The notes under the pieces were generated by a model. It was not told the DNA's origin, made no database searches, and worked only from the letters and a program-made list of their open reading frames with translations. Positions 62,867 to 64,000 of a stretch of DNA of 64,000 nt are shown here, piece by piece. Made by a program: the position numbers and the translations under genes. This DNA is from Congregibacter brevis. Its GTDB lineage: Bacteria; Pseudomonadota; Gammaproteobacteria; Pseudomonadales; Halieaceae. Every line of letters starts with the position of its first letter. Position 1 is the first letter of the stretch. The stretch lies in the NCBI RefSeq assembly GCF_045689245.1, contig NZ_CP136865.1, positions 1,550,001 through 1,614,000 of the forward strand, written 5' to 3'.

Positions 62867-64000
62867 TAGGACTCGGCGTCGGCTTGAAGACTGATACCCA
62901 AACGGGTGAGAGTTTCATTGAGTACCGCATGTTGCGGGTCTTCTTGAAGCGCGCCACGCCAAACTGCCATGGCGCCGGTGGTGTTTCCGCTTGCCCACAA
63001 AACCTCGCCCAGGTGCGCCGCCACCTCGGGATCGGGAAAGCTGGCATAAGCTCGCGTTAGGTACTGCTGAGCATTCTCCAGATCGCCTTGCCGGAATAGA
63101 ACCCAGCCCATGCTGTCGAGAATGGCAGGTTCATTGGGCGACAGCGCCAGAGCTTTTTCGATAAGCACCTTGGCCTCGTCATAGCGGTCAGTCCTATTGG
63201 CTAAGGTGTAACCCAGTGCATTAAGCGCCGTGGAGTTTTCCGGGTCGCGATCGATGATCGCCCGCAAGTCAGTCTCCGCCGCCGGAATGTTACCCGTACG
63301 TTCATGGGCGACAGAGCGTGCGTAGCGCAAGTTGTCGGACTCGGGGAATTCGTTAATCGCGCGATCGAGAAGCTCCAGTCCCTGTTCATCGCGATCGGTC
63401 TCATTATAAATGTTGGCTTCCAGCGCAAAGAGCTGTTCCTTGCGATGCGGGTAGCTTTGTCTGAGGCGGTCCATGTAAGCCGACAGCTCCTGATCCTGGC
63501 CCCGGCCAATCTGGATCTGCGCAATACTAATGGTGGCTTTCATTAAATCCGTGCCGTCTCCGACCTGTTGAAAAAGCTGTACCGCTTCATCCAGCTCTTC
63601 TTCAGTGCGGGCAATTTGTCCGAGGAACAAATACGCCTCATCGGTACGCTTGTTCAGAGCGATGACCTGTTGCAGGTACACCTTCGCAGCAGCATTGTCT
63701 TCAAGCTCGTGATTGATCAGCGCCAATGAGAAAAGCAGGTCTGCATTGTGGGGAGCTTCGGCGGAGAGTATTTCAAACTGCTTTCTTGCCGCTCCCATGT
63801 CCTGGCTAGCAAGAAGCCGGGCGTATTGCAGTCTAAGCTCCGTGCGAGAAGGGTCTTCGTCAAGTGCTTCCTCCATGCGTGCCAGAGGCTCATCTACACC
63901 ATCCGCAAGGTTGAGTTTGGCTTCCAAAATTAGTGCCTGGCGCTGGTAGGGCTCCAGAGCGAAAACCGGTGCCAGACGCGCCCGGGCAGCTGCGGCGTCG
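62866..64000 (-). CDS. tetratricopeptide-repeat protein (5' partial at window edge)
   Basis: The frame is open to the right edge, so the start is outside the window; 378 codons are visible. At least eight TPR-like helical pairs are seen, for example ADLLFSLALINHELEDNAAAK, STALNALGYTLANRTDRYDEA and AILDSMGWVLFRQGDLENAQ. Genes of this kind commonly precede lolB in gammaproteobacteria; they are surface or periplasmic scaffolds of unknown role. It is unlikely to be PrsT, which lies in the EPS locus. Confidence 0.85.
   Translation of the reverse strand, partial: DAAAARARLAPVFALEPYQRQALILEAKLNLADGVDEPLARMEEALDEDPSRTELRLQYARLLASQDMGAARKQFEILSAEAPHNADLLFSLALINHELEDNAAAKVYLQQVIALNKRTDEAYLFLGQIARTEEELDEAVQLFQQVGDGTDLMKATISIAQIQIGRGQDQELSAYMDRLRQSYPHRKEQLFALEANIYNETDRDEQGLELLDRAINEFPESDNLRYARSVAHERTGNIPAAETDLRAIIDRDPENSTALNALGYTLANRTDRYDEAKVLIEKALALSPNEPAILDSMGWVLFRQGDLENAQQYLTRAYASFPDPEVAAHLGEVLWASGNTTGAMAVWRGALQEDPQHAVLNETLTRLGISLQADAES

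Overview
The window looks like chromosome of a marine gammaproteobacterium, probably Halieaceae/OM60-NOR5-like. This is inferred from the conserved lolB-ispE-tRNA-Gln-prs-rplY-pth-ychF block beside an exosortase A (XrtA)/PEP-CTERM exopolysaccharide locus. No 16S rRNA or marker tree was available, so the taxonomy is inference.

Layout. 1-4844: two translationally coupled fusion proteins. One is an RND/MMPL transporter joined to a LolA-like periplasmic domain (its 5' end is cut by the window edge). The other is an AMIN domain joined to an outer-membrane beta-barrel. 4886-6440: a small membrane protein and an acyltransferase-3 gene whose upstream region is an octanucleotide tandem repeat. 6673-11108 (minus): a glycosyltransferase, prsR and prsK. 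11184-24240 (plus): nucleotide-sugar dehydrogenase and the XrtA polysaccharide core, namely secretion ATPase, export lipoprotein, chain-length protein, tyrosine autokinase, outer-membrane barrel, deacetylase, two sulfotransferases, flippase and ligase/polymerase. 24212-35924: a mosaic of glycosyltransferases on both strands, an acyltransferase, a methyltransferase, a CDP-glycerol-type transferase and a beta-propeller. 36230-51784 (minus): a compact twelve-gene run with exosortase A third, a RIFT-barrel lyase-like protein, deacetylase, FemAB, asparagine synthase and a third sulfotransferase. 51840-57158: beta-helix protein, two PEP-CTERM-type cargo proteins and a lipoprotein. 57301-64000 (minus): housekeeping genes.

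How it fits together. Sugar precursors are oxidised and assembled by at least twelve glycosyltransferase-like enzymes. The chain is probably decorated with sulfate, acyl and amino-acid-like groups, flipped, polymerised and exported. The XrtA system would sort PEP-CTERM proteins to the surface. PrsK/PrsR is a sigma54-type two-component system, and both cargo genes carry good -24/-12 promoters. An 18-nt element shared by both lies 90 and 100 bp upstream of them, so the window appears to hold the regulator, the sortase and the regulated cargo together. The usual initiating sugar transferase and PrsT were not seen.

All family names come from reading motifs and gene order; no database search was run.
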